A stretch of DNA of 64,000 nt from Eupeodes corollae (Eukaryota > Arthropoda > Insecta > Diptera > Syrphidae): assembly GCF_945859685.1 (NCBI RefSeq), contig NW_026605701.1, positions 62,001 through 126,000 on the forward strand, in the 5' to 3' direction. The position numbers were made by a program, and so were the translations under genes. This document shows, one piece after another, positions 35,926-48,362 of the stretch. The stretch's first letter is position 1. Each line of letters begins with the position of its first letter. The notes beneath the pieces were generated by a model that saw only the letters and a list, made by a program, of their open reading frames with translations, searched no databases and was not told the origin of the DNA.

Positions 35926-38012
35926 TGATTTTCGTCTAGAACATCAAAAATCCTTCAGGATGCTCCAAAATGACTCATCTATATCTATAATGATAGATCT
36001 TGATTAGGAGTATCTTTTTCTAGTACATGTCAAGTATCTATTTTGAAGTCTTGATCGATTTTGGGGGTTGGGAAGGATCAGGTGATGGTTTTGGGTGTGA
36101 TTTGATTTTCGTCTAGAACATCAAAAATCCTTCAGGATGCTCCAACATGACTCATCTATATCTATAATGATAGATCTTGATTAGGAGTATCTTTTTCTAC
36201 TACATGTCAAGTATCTATTTTGAAGTCTTGATCGATTTTGGGGGTTGGGAAGGATCAGGTGATGGTTTTGGGTGTGATTTGATTTTCGTCTAGAACATCA
36301 AAAATCCTTCAGGATGCTCCAAAATGACTCATCTATATCTATAATGATAGATCTTGATTAGGAGTATCTTTTTCTAGTACATGTCAAGTATCTATTTTGA
36401 AGTCTTGATCGATTTTGGGGGTTGGGGAGGATCAGGTGATGGTTTTGGGTATGATTTGATTTTCGTCTAGAACATCAAAAATCCTTCAGGATGCTCCAAA
36501 ATGACTCATCTATATCTATAATGATAGATCTTGATTAGGAGTATCTTTTTCTAGTACATGTCAAGTATCTATTTTGAAGTCTTGATCGATTTTGGGGGTT
36601 GGGGAGGATCAGGTGATGGTTTTGGGTATGATTTGATTTTCGTCTAGAACATCAAAAATCCTTCAGGATGCTCCAAAATGACTCATCTATATCTATAATG
36701 ATAGATCTTGATTAGGAGTATCTTTTTCTAGTACATGTCAAGTATCTATTTTGAAGTCTTGATCGATTTTGGGGGTTGGGAAGGATCAGGTGATGGTTTT
36801 GGGTGTGATTTGATTTTCGTCTAGAACATCAAAAATCCTTCAGGATGCTCCAAAATGACTCATCTATATCTATAATGATAGATCTTGATTAGGAGTATCT
36901 TTTTCTAGTACATGTCAAGTATCTATTTTGAAGTCTTGATCGATTTTGGGGGTTGGGAAGGATCAGGTGATGGTTTTGGGTGTGATTTGATTTTCGTCTA
37001 GAACATCAAAAATCCTTCAGGATGCTCCAAAATGACTCATCTATATCTATAATGATAGATCTTGATTAGGAGTATCTTTTTCTAGTACATGTCAAGTATC
37101 TATTTTGAAGTCTTGATCGATTTTGGGGGTTGGGAAGGATCAGGTGATGGTTTTTGGGTGTGATTTGATTTTCGTCTAGAACATCAAAAATCCTTCAGGA
37201 TGCTCCAAAATGACTCATCTATATCTATAATGATAGATCTTGATTAGGAGTATCTTTTTCTAGTACATGTCAAGTATCTATTTTGAAGTCTTGATCGATT
37301 TTGGGGGTTGGGAAGGATCAGGTGATGGTTTTGGGTGTGATTTGATTTTCGTCTAGAACATCAAAAATCCTTCAGGATGCTCCAAAATGACTCATCTATA
37401 TCTATAATGATAGATCTTGATTAGGAGTATCTTTTTCTAGTACATGTCAAGTATCTATTTTGAAGTCTTGATCGATTTTGGGGGTTGGGAAGGATCAGGT
37501 GATGGTTTTGGGTGTGATTTGATTTTCGTCTAGAACATCAAAAATCCTTCAGGATGCTCCAAAATGACTCATCTATATCTATAATGATAGATCTTGATTA
37601 GGAGTATCTTTTTCTAGTACATGTCAAGTATCTATTTTGAAGTCTTGATCGATTTTGGGGGTTGGGAAGGATCAGGTGATGGTTTTGGGTGTGATTTGAT
37701 TTTCGTCTAGAACATCAAAAATCCTTCAGGATGCTCCAAAATGACTCATCTATATCTATAATGATAGATCTTGATTAGGAGTATCTTTTTCTAGTACATG
37801 TCAAGTATCTATTTTGAAGTCTTGATCGATTTTGGGGGTTGGGAAGGATCAGGTGATGGTTTTGGGTGTGATTTGATATTCGTCTAGAACATCAAAAATC
37901 CTTCAGGATGCTCCAAAATGACTCATCTATATCTATAATGATAGATCTTGATTAGGAGTATCTTTTTCTAGTACATGTCAAGTATCTATTTTGAAGTCTT
38001 GATCGATTTTGG
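35926..38012 (+). repeat. Near-consensus block with an adjacent-unit duplication
   Basis: About 12 units. Two neighbouring units share two linked changes, TTGGGGAGG (36427 and 36604) and GGGTATGAT (36451 and 36628), exactly 177 bp apart, which identifies a recent single-unit duplication. Other changes are CCAACATGAC near 36146, TCTACTACATG at 36200, a T gain near 37155 and TTGATATTCG near 37878. There is nothing other than satellite. Confidence 0.88.
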
Positions 38013-39134
38013 TGGTTGGGAAGGATCAGGTGATGGTTTTTGGGTGTGATTTGATTTTCGTCTAGAACATCAAAAATCCTTCAGGATGCTCCAAAATGAC
38101 TCATCTATATCTATAATGATAGATCTTGATTAGGAGTATCTTTTTCTAGTACATGTCAAGTATCTATTTTGAAGTCTTGATCGATTTTGGGGGTTGGGAA
38201 GGATCAGGTGATGGTTTTGGGTGTGATTTGATTTTCGTCTAGAACATCAAAAATCCTTCAGGATGCTCCAAAATGACTCATCTATATCTATAATGATAGA
38301 TCTTGATTAGGAGTATCTTTTTCTAGTACATGTCAAGTATCTATTTTGAAGTCTTGATCGATTTTGGGGGTTGGGAAGGATCAGGTGATGGTTTTGGGTG
38401 TGATTTGATTTTCGTCTAGAACATCAAAAATCCTTCAGGATGCTCCAAAATGACTCATCTATATCTATAATGATAGATCTTGATTAGGAGTATCTTTTTC
38501 TAGTACATGTCAAGTATCTATTTTGAAGTCTTGATCGATTTTGGGGGTTGGGAAGGATCAGGTGATGGTTTTGGGTGTGATTTGATTTTCGTCTAGAACA
38601 TCAAAAATCCTTCAGGATGCTCCAAAATGACTCATCTATATCTATAATGATAGATCTTGATTAGGAGTATCTTTTTCTAGTACATGTCAAGTATCTATTT
38701 TGAAGTCTTGATTGATTTTGGGGGTTGGGAAGGATCAGGTGATGGTTTTGGGTGTGATTTGATTTTCGTCTAGAACATCAAAAATCCTTCAGGATGCTCC
38801 AAAATGACTCATCTATATCTATAATGATAGATCTTGATTAGGAGTATCTTTTTCTAGTGCATGTCAAGTATCTATTTTGAAGTCTTGATCGATTTTGGGG
38901 GTTGGGAAGGATCAGGTGATGGTTTTGGGTGTGATTTGATTTTCGTCTAGAACATCAAAAATCCTTCAGGATGCTCCAAAATGACTCATCTATATCTATA
39001 ATGATAGATCTTGATTAGGAGTATCTTTTTCTAGTACATGTCAAGTATCTATTTTGAAGTCTTGATCGATTTTGGGGGTTGGGAAGGATCAGGTGATGGT
39101 TTTGGGTGTGATTTGATTTTCGTCTAGAACATCA
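38013..39134 (+). repeat. 9-unit duplication, copy A
   Basis: Five private changes tag this segment: G to T at 38013 (TTTGGTGGTT), a T gain near 38041, C to T at 38713 (TTGATTGATT, loss of the ClaI site and a CpG), A to G at 38859 (TAGTGCATG, loss of RsaI and PciI) and an 11-bp deletion at about 39134 (CATCAGGATG). All five recur 1575 bp downstream. The left boundary lies between 37878 and 38013, because the change at 37878 is not repeated. The deletion lies between two TCA triplets 11 bases apart, a typical microhomology or slippage deletion. Confidence 0.93.
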
Positions 39135-39428
39135 GGATGCTCCAAAATGACTCATCTATATCTATAATGATAGATCTTGATTAGGAGTATCTTTTTCTAG
39201 TACATGTCAAGTATCTATTTTGAAGTCTTGATCGATTTTGGGGGTTGGGAAGGATCAGGTGATGGTTTTGGGTGTGATTTGATTTTCGTCTAGAACATCA
39301 AAAATCCTTCAGGATGCTCCAAAATGACTCATCTATATCTATAATGATAGATCTTGATTAGGAGTATCTTTTTCTAGTACATGTCAAGTATCTATTTTGA
39401 AGTCTTGATCGATTTTGGGGGTTGGGAA

Positions 39429-39448
39429 ATATCAGGTGATGGTTGATT
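39429..39448 (+). repeat. Unit with 8-bp deletion beside a GG-to-AT change
   Basis: In one unit GGGAAGGATC reads GGGAAATATC (39429-39430 changed) and, a few bases on, eight bases of the TTTTGGG region are missing (GGTTGATTTG at 39441-39450). Neither change is found 1575 bp downstream. It therefore arose after the 9-unit duplication, or the duplicated block ends before it. It accounts for part of the difference between the 1575-bp offset and 9 x 177 = 1593. Confidence 0.88.
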
Positions 39449-39587
39449 TGATTTTCGTCTAGAACATCAAAAATCCTTCAGGATGCTCCAAAATGACTCA
39501 TCTATATCTATAATGATAGATCTTGATTAGGAGTATCTTTTTCTAGTACATGTCAAGTATCTATTTTGAAGTCTTGATCGATTTTGG

Positions 39588-40709
39588 TGGTTGGGAAGGA
39601 TCAGGTGATGGTTTTTGGGTGTGATTTGATTTTCGTCTAGAACATCAAAAATCCTTCAGGATGCTCCAAAATGACTCATCTATATCTATAATGATAGATC
39701 TTGATTAGGAGTATCTTTTTCTAGTACATGTCAAGTATCTATTTTGAAGTCTTGATCGATTTTGGGGGTTGGGAAGGATCAGGTGATGGTTTTGGGTGTG
39801 ATTTGATTTTCGTCTAGAACATCAAAAATCCTTCAGGATGCTCCAAAATGACTCATCTATATCTATAATGATAGATCTTGATTAGGAGTATCTTTTTCTA
39901 GTACATGTCAAGTATCTATTTTGAAGTCTTGATCGATTTTGGGGGTTGGGAAGGATCAGGTGATGGTTTTGGGTGTGATTTGATTTTCGTCTAGAACATC
40001 AAAAATCCTTCAGGATGCTCCAAAATGACTCATCTATATCTATAATGATAGATCTTGATTAGGAGTATCTTTTTCTAGTACATGTCAAGTATCTATTTTG
40101 AAGTCTTGATCGATTTTGGGGGTTGGGAAGGATCAGGTGATGGTTTTGGGTGTGATTTGATTTTCGTCTAGAACATCAAAAATCCTTCAGGATGCTCCAA
40201 AATGACTCATCTATATCTATAATGATAGATCTTGATTAGGAGTATCTTTTTCTAGTACATGTCAAGTATCTATTTTGAAGTCTTGATTGATTTTGGGGGT
40301 TGGGAAGGATCAGGTGATGGTTTTGGGTGTGATTTGATTTTCATCTAGAACATCAAAAATCCTTCAGGATGCTCCAAAATGACTCATCTATATCTATAAT
40401 GATAGATCTTGATTAGGAGTATCTTTTTCTAGTGCATGTCAAGTATCTATTTTGAAGTCTTGATCGATTTTGGGGGTTGGGAAGGATCAGGTGATGGTTT
40501 TGGGTGTGATTTGATTTTCGTCTAGAACATCAAAAATCCTTCAGGATGCTCCAAAATGACTCATCTATATCTATAATGATAGATCTTGATTAGGAGTATC
40601 TTTTTCTAGTACATGTCAAGTATCTATTTTGAAGTCTTGATCGATTTTGGGGGTTGGGAAGGATCAGGTGATGGTTTTGGGTGTGATTTGATTTTCGTCT
40701 AGAACATCA
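39588..40709 (+). repeat. 9-unit duplication, copy B
   Basis: This is the partner of 38013-39134 at exactly +1575 bp, with tags at 39588 (GGTGG), about 39616 (T gain), 40288 (TTGATTGATT), 40434 (TAGTGCATG) and about 40709 (11-bp deletion). The arithmetic closes: 9 x 177, minus 11 and 8, plus 1, equals 1575. One new change, G to A near 40343 (TTCATCTAG), hits the second CpG of the unit. Sharing of a rare deletion and four substitutions or gains cannot be coincidence, so this is one recent tandem segment copy. Confidence 0.93.
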
Positions 40710-40715
40710 GGATGC

Positions 40716-43700
40716 TCCAAAATGACTCATCTATATCTATAATGATAGATCTTGATTAGGAGTATCTTTTTCTAGTACATGTCAAGTATCTATTTTGAAG
40801 TCTTGATCGATTTTGGGGGTTGGGAAGGATCAGGTGATGGTTTTGGGTGTGATTTGATTTTCGTCTAGAACATCAAAAATCCTTCAGGATGCTCCAAAAT
40901 GACTCATCTATATCTATAATGATAGATCTTGATTAGGAGTATCTTTTTCTAGTACATGTCAAGTATCTATTTTGAAGTCTTGATCGATTTTGGGGGTTGG
41001 GAAGGATCAGGTGATGGTTTTGGGTGTGATTTGATTTTCGTCTAGAACATCAAAAATCCTTCAGGATGCTCCAAAATGACTCATCTATATCTATAATGAT
41101 AGATCTTGATTAGGAGTATCTTTTTCTAGAACATGTCAAGTATCTATTTTGAAGTCTTGATCGATTTTGGGGGTTGGGAAGGATCAGGTGATGGTTTTGG
41201 GTGTGATTTGATTTTCGTCTAGAATATCAAAAATCCTTCAGGATGCTCCAAAATGACTCATCTATATCTATAATGATAGATCTTGATTAGGAATATCTTT
41301 TTCTAGTACATGTCAAGTATCTATTTTGATGTCTTGATCGATTTTGGGGGTTGGGAAGGATCAGGTGATGGGTTTGGGTGTGATTTGATTTTTGTCTAGA
41401 ACATCAAAAATCCTTCAGGATGCTCCAAAATGACTCATCTATATCTATAATGATAGATCTTGATTAGGAGTATCTTTTTTTAGTACATGTCAAGTATCTA
41501 TTTTGAAGTCTTGATCGATTTTGGGGGTTGGGAAGGATCAGGTGATGGTTTTGGGTGTGATTTGATTTTCGTCTAGAACATCAAAAATCCTTCAGGATGC
41601 TCCAAAATGACTCATCTATATCTATAATGATAGATTTTGATTAGGAGTATCTTTTTCTAGTACATGTCAAGTATCTATTTTGAAGTCTTGATCGATTTTG
41701 GGGGTTGGGAAGGATCAGGTGATGGTTTTGGGTGGGATTTGATTTTCGTCTAGAACATCAAAAATCCTTCAGGATGCTCCAAAATGACTCATCTATATCT
41801 ATAATGATAGATCTTGATTAGGAGTATCTTTTTCTAGTACATGTCAAGTATCTATTTTGAAGTCTTGATCGATTTTGGGGGTTGGGAAGGATCAGGTGAT
41901 GGTTTTGGGTGTGATTTGATTTTCGTCTAGAACATCAAAAATCCTTCAGGATGCTCCAAAATGACTCATCTATATCTATAATGATAGATCTTGATTAGGA
42001 GTATCTTTTTCTAGTACATGTCAAGTATCTATTTTGAAGTCTTGATCGATTTTGGGGGTTGGGAAGGATCAGGTGATGGTTTTGGGTGTGATTTGATTTT
42101 CGTCTAGAACATCAAAAATCCTTCAGGATGCTCCAAAATGACTCATCTATATCTATAACGATAGATCTTGATTAGGAGTATCTTTTTCTAGTACATGTCA
42201 AGTATCTATTTTGAAGTCTTGATCGATTTTGGGGGTTGGGAAGGATCAGGTGATGGTTTTGGGTGTGATTTGATTTTCGTCTAGAACATCAAAAATCCTT
42301 CAGGATGCTCCAAAATGACTCATCTATATCTATAATGATAGATCTTGATTAGGAGTATCTTTTTCTAGTACATGTCAAGTATCTATTTTGAAGTCTTGAT
42401 CGATTTTGGGGGTTGGGAAGGATCAGGTGATGGTTTTGGGTGTGATTTGATTTTCGTCTAGAACATCAAAAATCCTTCAGGATGCTCCAAAATGACTCAT
42501 CTATATCTATAATGATAGATCTTGATTAGGAGTATCTTTTTCTAGTACATGTCAAGTATCTATTTTGAAGTCTTGATCGATTTTGGGGGTTGGGAAGGAT
42601 CAGGTGATGGTTTTGGGTGTGATTTGATTTTCGTCTAGAACATCAAAAATCCTTCAGGATGCTCCAAAATGACTCATCTATATCTATAATGATAGATCTT
42701 GATTAGGAGTATCTTTTTCTAGTACATGTCAAGTATCTATTTTGAAGTCTTGATCGATTTTGGGGGTTGGGAAGGATCAGGTGATGGTTTTGGGTGTGAT
42801 TTGATTTTCGTCTAGAACATCAAAAATCCTTCAGGATGCTCCAAAATGACTCATCTATATCTATAATGATAGATCTTGATTAGGAGTATCTTTTTCTAGT
42901 ACATGTCAAGTATCTATTTTGAAGTCTTGATCGATTTTGGGGGTTGGGAAGGATCAGGTGATGGTTTTGGGTGTGATTTGATTTTCGTCTAGAACATCAA
43001 AAATCCTTCAGGATGCTCCAAAATGACTCATCTATATCTATAATGATAGATCTTGATTAGGAGTATCTTTTTCTAGTACATGTCAAGTATCTATTTTGAA
43101 GTCTTGATCGATTTTGGGGGTTGGGAAGGATCAGGTGATGGTTTTGGGTGTGATTTGATTTTCGTCTAGAACATCAAAAATCCTTCAGGATGCTCCAAAA
43201 TGACTCATCTATATCTATAATGATAGATCTTGATTAGGAGTATCTTTTTCTAGTACATGTCAAGTATCTATTTTGAAGTCTTGATCGATTTTGGGGGTTG
43301 GGAAGGATCAGGTGATGGTTTTGGGTGTGATTTGATTTTCGTCTAGAACATCAAAAATCCTTCAGGATGCTCCAAAATGACTCATCTATATCTATAATGA
43401 TAGATCTTGATTAGGAGTATCTTTTTCTAGTACATGTCAAGTATCTATTTTGAAGTCTTGATCGATTTTGTGGGTTGGGAAGGATCAGGTGATGGTTTTG
43501 GGTGTGATTTGATTTTCGTCTAGAACATCAAAAATCCTTCAGGATGCTCCAAAATGACTCATCTATATCTATAATGATAGATCTTGATTAGGAGTATCTT
43601 TTTCTAGTACATGTCAAGTATCTATTTTGAAGTCTTGATCGATTTTGGGGGTTGGGAAGGATCAGGTGATGGTTTTGGGTGTGATTTGATTTTCGTCTAG

Positions 43701-45597
43701 AACATCAAAAATCCTTCAGGATGCTCCAAAATGACTCATCTATATCTATAATGATAGATCTTGATTAGGAGTATCTTTTTCTAGTACATGTCAAGTATCT
43801 ATTTTGAAGTCTTGATCGATTTTGCGGGTTGGGAAGGATCAGGTGATGGTTTTGGGTGTGATTTGATTTTCGTCTAGAACATCAAAAATCCTTCAGGATG
43901 CTCCAAAATGACTCATCTATATCTATAATGATAGATCTTGATTAGGAGTATCTTTTTCTAGTACATGTCAAGTATCTATTTTGAAGTCTTGATCGATTTT
44001 GGGGGTTGGGAAGGATCAGGTGATGGTTTTGGGTGTGATTTGATTTTCGTCTAGAACATCAAAAATCCTTCAGGATGCTCCAAAATGACTCATCTATATC
44101 TATAATGATAGATCTTGATTAGGAGTATCTTTTTCTAGTACATGTCAAGTATCTATTTTGAAGTCTTGATCGATTTTGGGGGTTGGGAAGGATCAGGTGA
44201 TGGTTTTGGGTGTGATTTGATTTTCGTCTAGAACATCAAAAATCCTTCAGGATGCTCCAAAATGACTCATCTATATCTATAATGATAGATCTTGATTAGG
44301 AGTATCTTTTTCTACTACATGTCAAGTATCTATTTTGAAGTCTTGATCGATTTTGGGGGTTGGGAAGGATCAGGTGATGGTTTTGGGTGTGATTTGATTT
44401 TCGTCTAGAACATCAAAAATCCTTCAGGATGCTCCAAAATGACTCATCTATATCTATAATGATAGATCTTGATTAGGAGTATCTTTTTTTAGTACATGTC
44501 AAGTATCTATTTTGAAGTCTTGATCGATTTTGGGGGTTGGGAAGGATCAGGTGATGGTTTTGGGTGTGATTTGATTTTCGTCTAGAACATCAAAAATCCT
44601 TCAGGATGCTCCAAAATGACTCATCTATATCTATAATGATAGATCTTGATTAGGAGTATCTTTTTCTAGTACATGTCAAGTATCTATTTTGAAGTCTTGA
44701 TCGATTTTGGGGGTTGGGAAGGATCAGGTGATGGTTTTGGGTGTGATTTGATTTTCGTCTAGAACATCAAAAATCCTTCAGAATGCTCCAAAATGACTCA
44801 TCTATATCTATAATGATAGATCTTGATTAGGAGTATCTTTTTCTAGTACATGTCAAGTATCTATTTTGAAGTCTTGATCGATTTTGGGGGTTGGGAAGGA
44901 TCAGGTGATGGTTTTGGGTGTGATTTGATTTTCGTCTAGAACATCAAAAATCCTTCAGGATGCTCCAAAATGACTCATCTATATCTATAATGATAGATCT
45001 TGATTAGGAGTATCTTTTTCTAGTACATGTCAAGTATCTATTTTGAAGTCTTGATCGATTTTGGGGGTTGGGAAGGATCAGGTGATGGTTTTGGGTGTGA
45101 TTTGATTTTCGTCTAGAACATCAAAAATCCTTCAGGATGCTCCAAAATGACTCATCTATATCTATAATGATAGATCTTGATTAGGAGTATCTTTTTCTAG
45201 TACATGTCAAGTATCTATTTTGAAGTCTTGATCGATTTTGGGGGTTGGGAAGGATCAGGTGATGGTTTTGGGTGTGATTTGATTTTCGTCTAGAACATCA
45301 AAAATCCTTCAGGATGCTCCAAAATGACTCATCTATATCTATAATGATAGATCTTGATTAGGAGTATCTTTTTCTAGTACATGTCAAGTATCTATTTTGA
45401 AGTCTTGATCGATTTTGGGGGTTGGGAAGGATCAGGTGATGGTTTTGGGTGTGATTTGATTTTCGTCTAGAACATCAAAAATCCTTCAGGATGCTCCAAA
45501 ATGACTCATCTATATCTATAATGATAGATCTTGATTAGGAGTATCTTTTTCTAGTACATGTCAAGTATCTATTTTGAAGTCTTGATCGATTTTGGGG
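40716..45597 (+). repeat. Near-consensus block
   Basis: About 27 to 28 units without any indel. Single changes include TAGAACATG near 41131, AGAATATC near 41225, GGAATATC with TTTGATGTC and ATGGGTTTGG in one unit near 41290-41375, TTTGTCTAG near 41393 (CpG change), C62T at 41480 and again at 44489 (17 units apart), GATTTTGATT near 41636, GGGTGGGATT near 41735, ATAACGATAG near 42159, TTTGTGGGTT near 43471, TTTGCGGGTT near 43825, TCTACTACATG at 44315 and CAGAATGCTCC near 44782. The unit near 41230-41410 is the most divergent here, with four or more changes. No gene is present. Confidence 0.88.
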
Positions 45598-46238
45598 TTT
45601 GGGAAGGATCAGGTGATGGTTTTGGGTGTGATTTGATTTTCGTCTAGAACATCAAAAATCCTTCAGGATGCTCCAAAATGACTCATCTATATCTATAATG
45701 ATAGATCTTGATTAGGAGTATCTTCTTCTAGTACATGTCAAGTATCTATTTTGAAGTCTTGATCGATTTTGGGGGTTGGGAAGGATCAGGTGATGGTTTT
45801 GGGTGTGATTTGATTTTCGTCTAGAACATCAAAAATCCTTCAGGATGCTCCAAAATGACTCATCTATATCTATAATGATAGATCTTGATTAGGAGTATCT
45901 TTTTCTAGTACATGTCAAGTATCTATTTTGAAGTCTTGATCGATTTTGGGGGTTGGGAAGGATCAGGTGATGGTTTTGGTTGTGATTTGATTTTCGTCTA
46001 GAACATCAAAAATCCTTCATGATGCTCCAAAATGACTCATCTATATCTATAATGATAGATCTTGATTAGGAGTATCTTTTTCTAGTACATGTCAAGTATC
46101 TATTTTGAAGTCTTGATCGATTTTGGGGGTTGGGAAGGATCAGGTGATGGTTTTGGGTGTGATTTGATTTTCGTCTAGAACATCAAAAATCCTTCAGGAT
46201 GCTCCAAAATGACTCATCTATATCTATAATGATAGATA
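45598..46238 (+). repeat. 12-unit duplication, copy A (tagged core)
   Basis: Four single-base tags lie in consecutive units: G to T at 45598 (GGGGTTTGGG), T to C at 45725 (TATCTTCTTC), G to T at 45980 (TTTTGGTTGTG) and C to A at 46238 (GATATTGATT). All four recur at +2124 bp (12 x 177). A fifth change, CATGATGCTCC at 46020, is private to this copy. The core is bounded by CAGAATGC near 44782 on the left and TCTGGTACA near 46616 on the right, neither of which has a partner. Confidence 0.9.
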
Positions 46239-47721
46239 TTGATTAGGAGTATCTTTTTCTAGTACATGTCAAGTATCTATTTTGAAGTCTTGATCGATTT
46301 TGGGGGTTGGGAAGGATCAGGTGATGGTTTTGGGTGTGATTTGATTTTCGTCTAGAACATCAAAAATCCTTCAGGATGCTCCAAAATGACTCATCTATAT
46401 CTATAATGATAGATCTTGATTAGGAGTATCTTTTTCTAGTACATGTCAAGTATCTATTTTGAAGTCTTGATCGATTTTGGGGGTTGGGAAGGATCAGGTG
46501 ATGGTTTTGGGTGTGATTTGATTTTCGTCTAGAACATCAAAAATCCTTCAGGATGCTCCAAAATGACTCATCTATATCTATAATGATAGATCTTGATTAG
46601 GAGTATCTTTTTCTGGTACATGTCAAGTATCTATTTTGAAGTCTTGATCGATTTTGGGGGTTGGGAAGGATCAGGTGATGGTTTTGGGTGTGATTTGATT
46701 TTCGTCTAGAACATCAAAAATCCTTCAGGATGCTCCAAAATGACTCATCTATATCTATAATGATAGATCTTGATTAGGAGTATCTTTTTCTAGTACATGT
46801 CAAGTATCTATTTTGAAGTCTTGATCGATTTTGGGGGTTGGGAAGGATCAAGTGATGGTTTTGGGTGTGATTTGATTTTCGTCTAGAACATCAAAAATCC
46901 TTCAGGATGCTCCAAAATGACTCATCTATATCTATAATGATAGACCTCTATTAGGAGTATCTTTTTCTAGTACATGTCAAGTATCTATTTTGAAGTCTTG
47001 ATCGATTTTGGGGGTTGGGAAGGATCAGGTGATGGTTTTGGGTGTGATTTGATTTTCGTCTAGAACATCAAAAATCCTTCAGGATGCTCCAAAATGACTC
47101 ATCTATATCTATAATGATAGATCTTGATTAGGAGTATCTTTTTCTAGTATATGTTAAGTATCTATTTTGAAGTCTTGATCGATTTTGGGGGTTGGGAAGG
47201 ATCAGGTGATGGTTTTGGGTGTGATTTGATTTTCGTCTAGAACATCAAAAATCCTTCAGGATGCTCCAAAATGACTCATCTATATCTATAATGATAGATC
47301 TTGATTAGGAGTATCTTTTTCTAGTACATGTCAAGTATCTATTTTGAAGTCTTGATCGATTTTGGGGGTTGGGAAGGATCAGGTGATGGTTTTGGGTGTG
47401 ATTTGATTTTCGTCTAGAACATCAAAAATCCTTCAGGATGCTCCAAAATGACTCATCTATATCTATAATGATAGATCTTGATTAGGAGTATCTTTTTCTA
47501 GTACATGTCAAGTATCTATTTTGAAGTCTTGATCGATTTTGGGGGTTGGGAAGGATCAGGTGATGGTTTTGGGTGTGATTTGATTTTCGTCTAGAACATC
47601 AAAAATCCTTCAGGATGCTCCAAAATGACTCATCTATATCTATAATGATAGATCTTGATTAGGAGTATCTTTTTCTAGTACATGTCAAGTATCTATTTTG
47701 AAGTCTTGATCGATTTTGGGG
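46239..47721 (+). repeat. Units between the two 12-unit cores
   Basis: About eight units. Private changes are TCTGGTACA near 46616, CAAGTGATGG near 46851, a three-change cluster GACCTCTATT near 46945-46949 that destroys the BglII site, and TATATGTTAAG near 47149-47155. None of these has a partner 2124 bp away. Otherwise the sequence is consensus satellite with no indel. Confidence 0.85.
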
Positions 47722-48362
47722 TTTGGGAAGGATCAGGTGATGGTTTTGGGTGTGATTTGATTTTCGTCTAGAACATCAAAAATCCTTCAGGATGCTCCAA
47801 AATGACTCATCTATATCTATAATGATAGATCTTGATTAGGAGTATCTTCTTCTAGTACATGTCAAGTATCTATTTTGAAGTCTTGATCGATTTTGGGGGT
47901 TGGGAAGGATCAGGTGATGGTTTTGGGTGTGATTTGATTTTCGTCTAGAACATCAAAAATCCTTCAGGATGCTCCAAAATGACTCATCTATATCTATAAT
48001 GATAGATCTTGATTAGGAGTATCTTTTTCTAGTACATGTCAAGTATCTATTTTGAAGTCTTGATCGATTTTGGGGGTTGGGAAGGATCAGGTGATGGTTT
48101 TGGTTGTGATTTGATTTTCGTCTAGAACATCAAAAATCCTTCAGGATGCTCCAAAATGACTCATCTATATCTATAATGATAGATCTTGATTAGGAGTATC
48201 TTTTTCTAGTACATGTCAAGTATCTATTTTGAAGTCTTGATCGATTTTGGGGGTTGGGAAGGATCAGGTGATGGTTTTGGGTGTGATTTGATTTTCGTCT
48301 AGAACATCAAAAATCCTTCAGGATGCTCCAAAATGACTCATCTATATCTATAATGATAGATA
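47722..48362 (+). repeat. 12-unit duplication, copy B (tagged core)
   Basis: This is the partner of 45598-46238 at exactly +2124 bp, with tags at 47722, 47849, 48104 and 48362. It lacks the CATGATGC change at the position equivalent to 46020, so that change followed the duplication, or this copy was corrected. The matching segment is at least 641 bp and at most about 1.8 kb. Confidence 0.9.
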
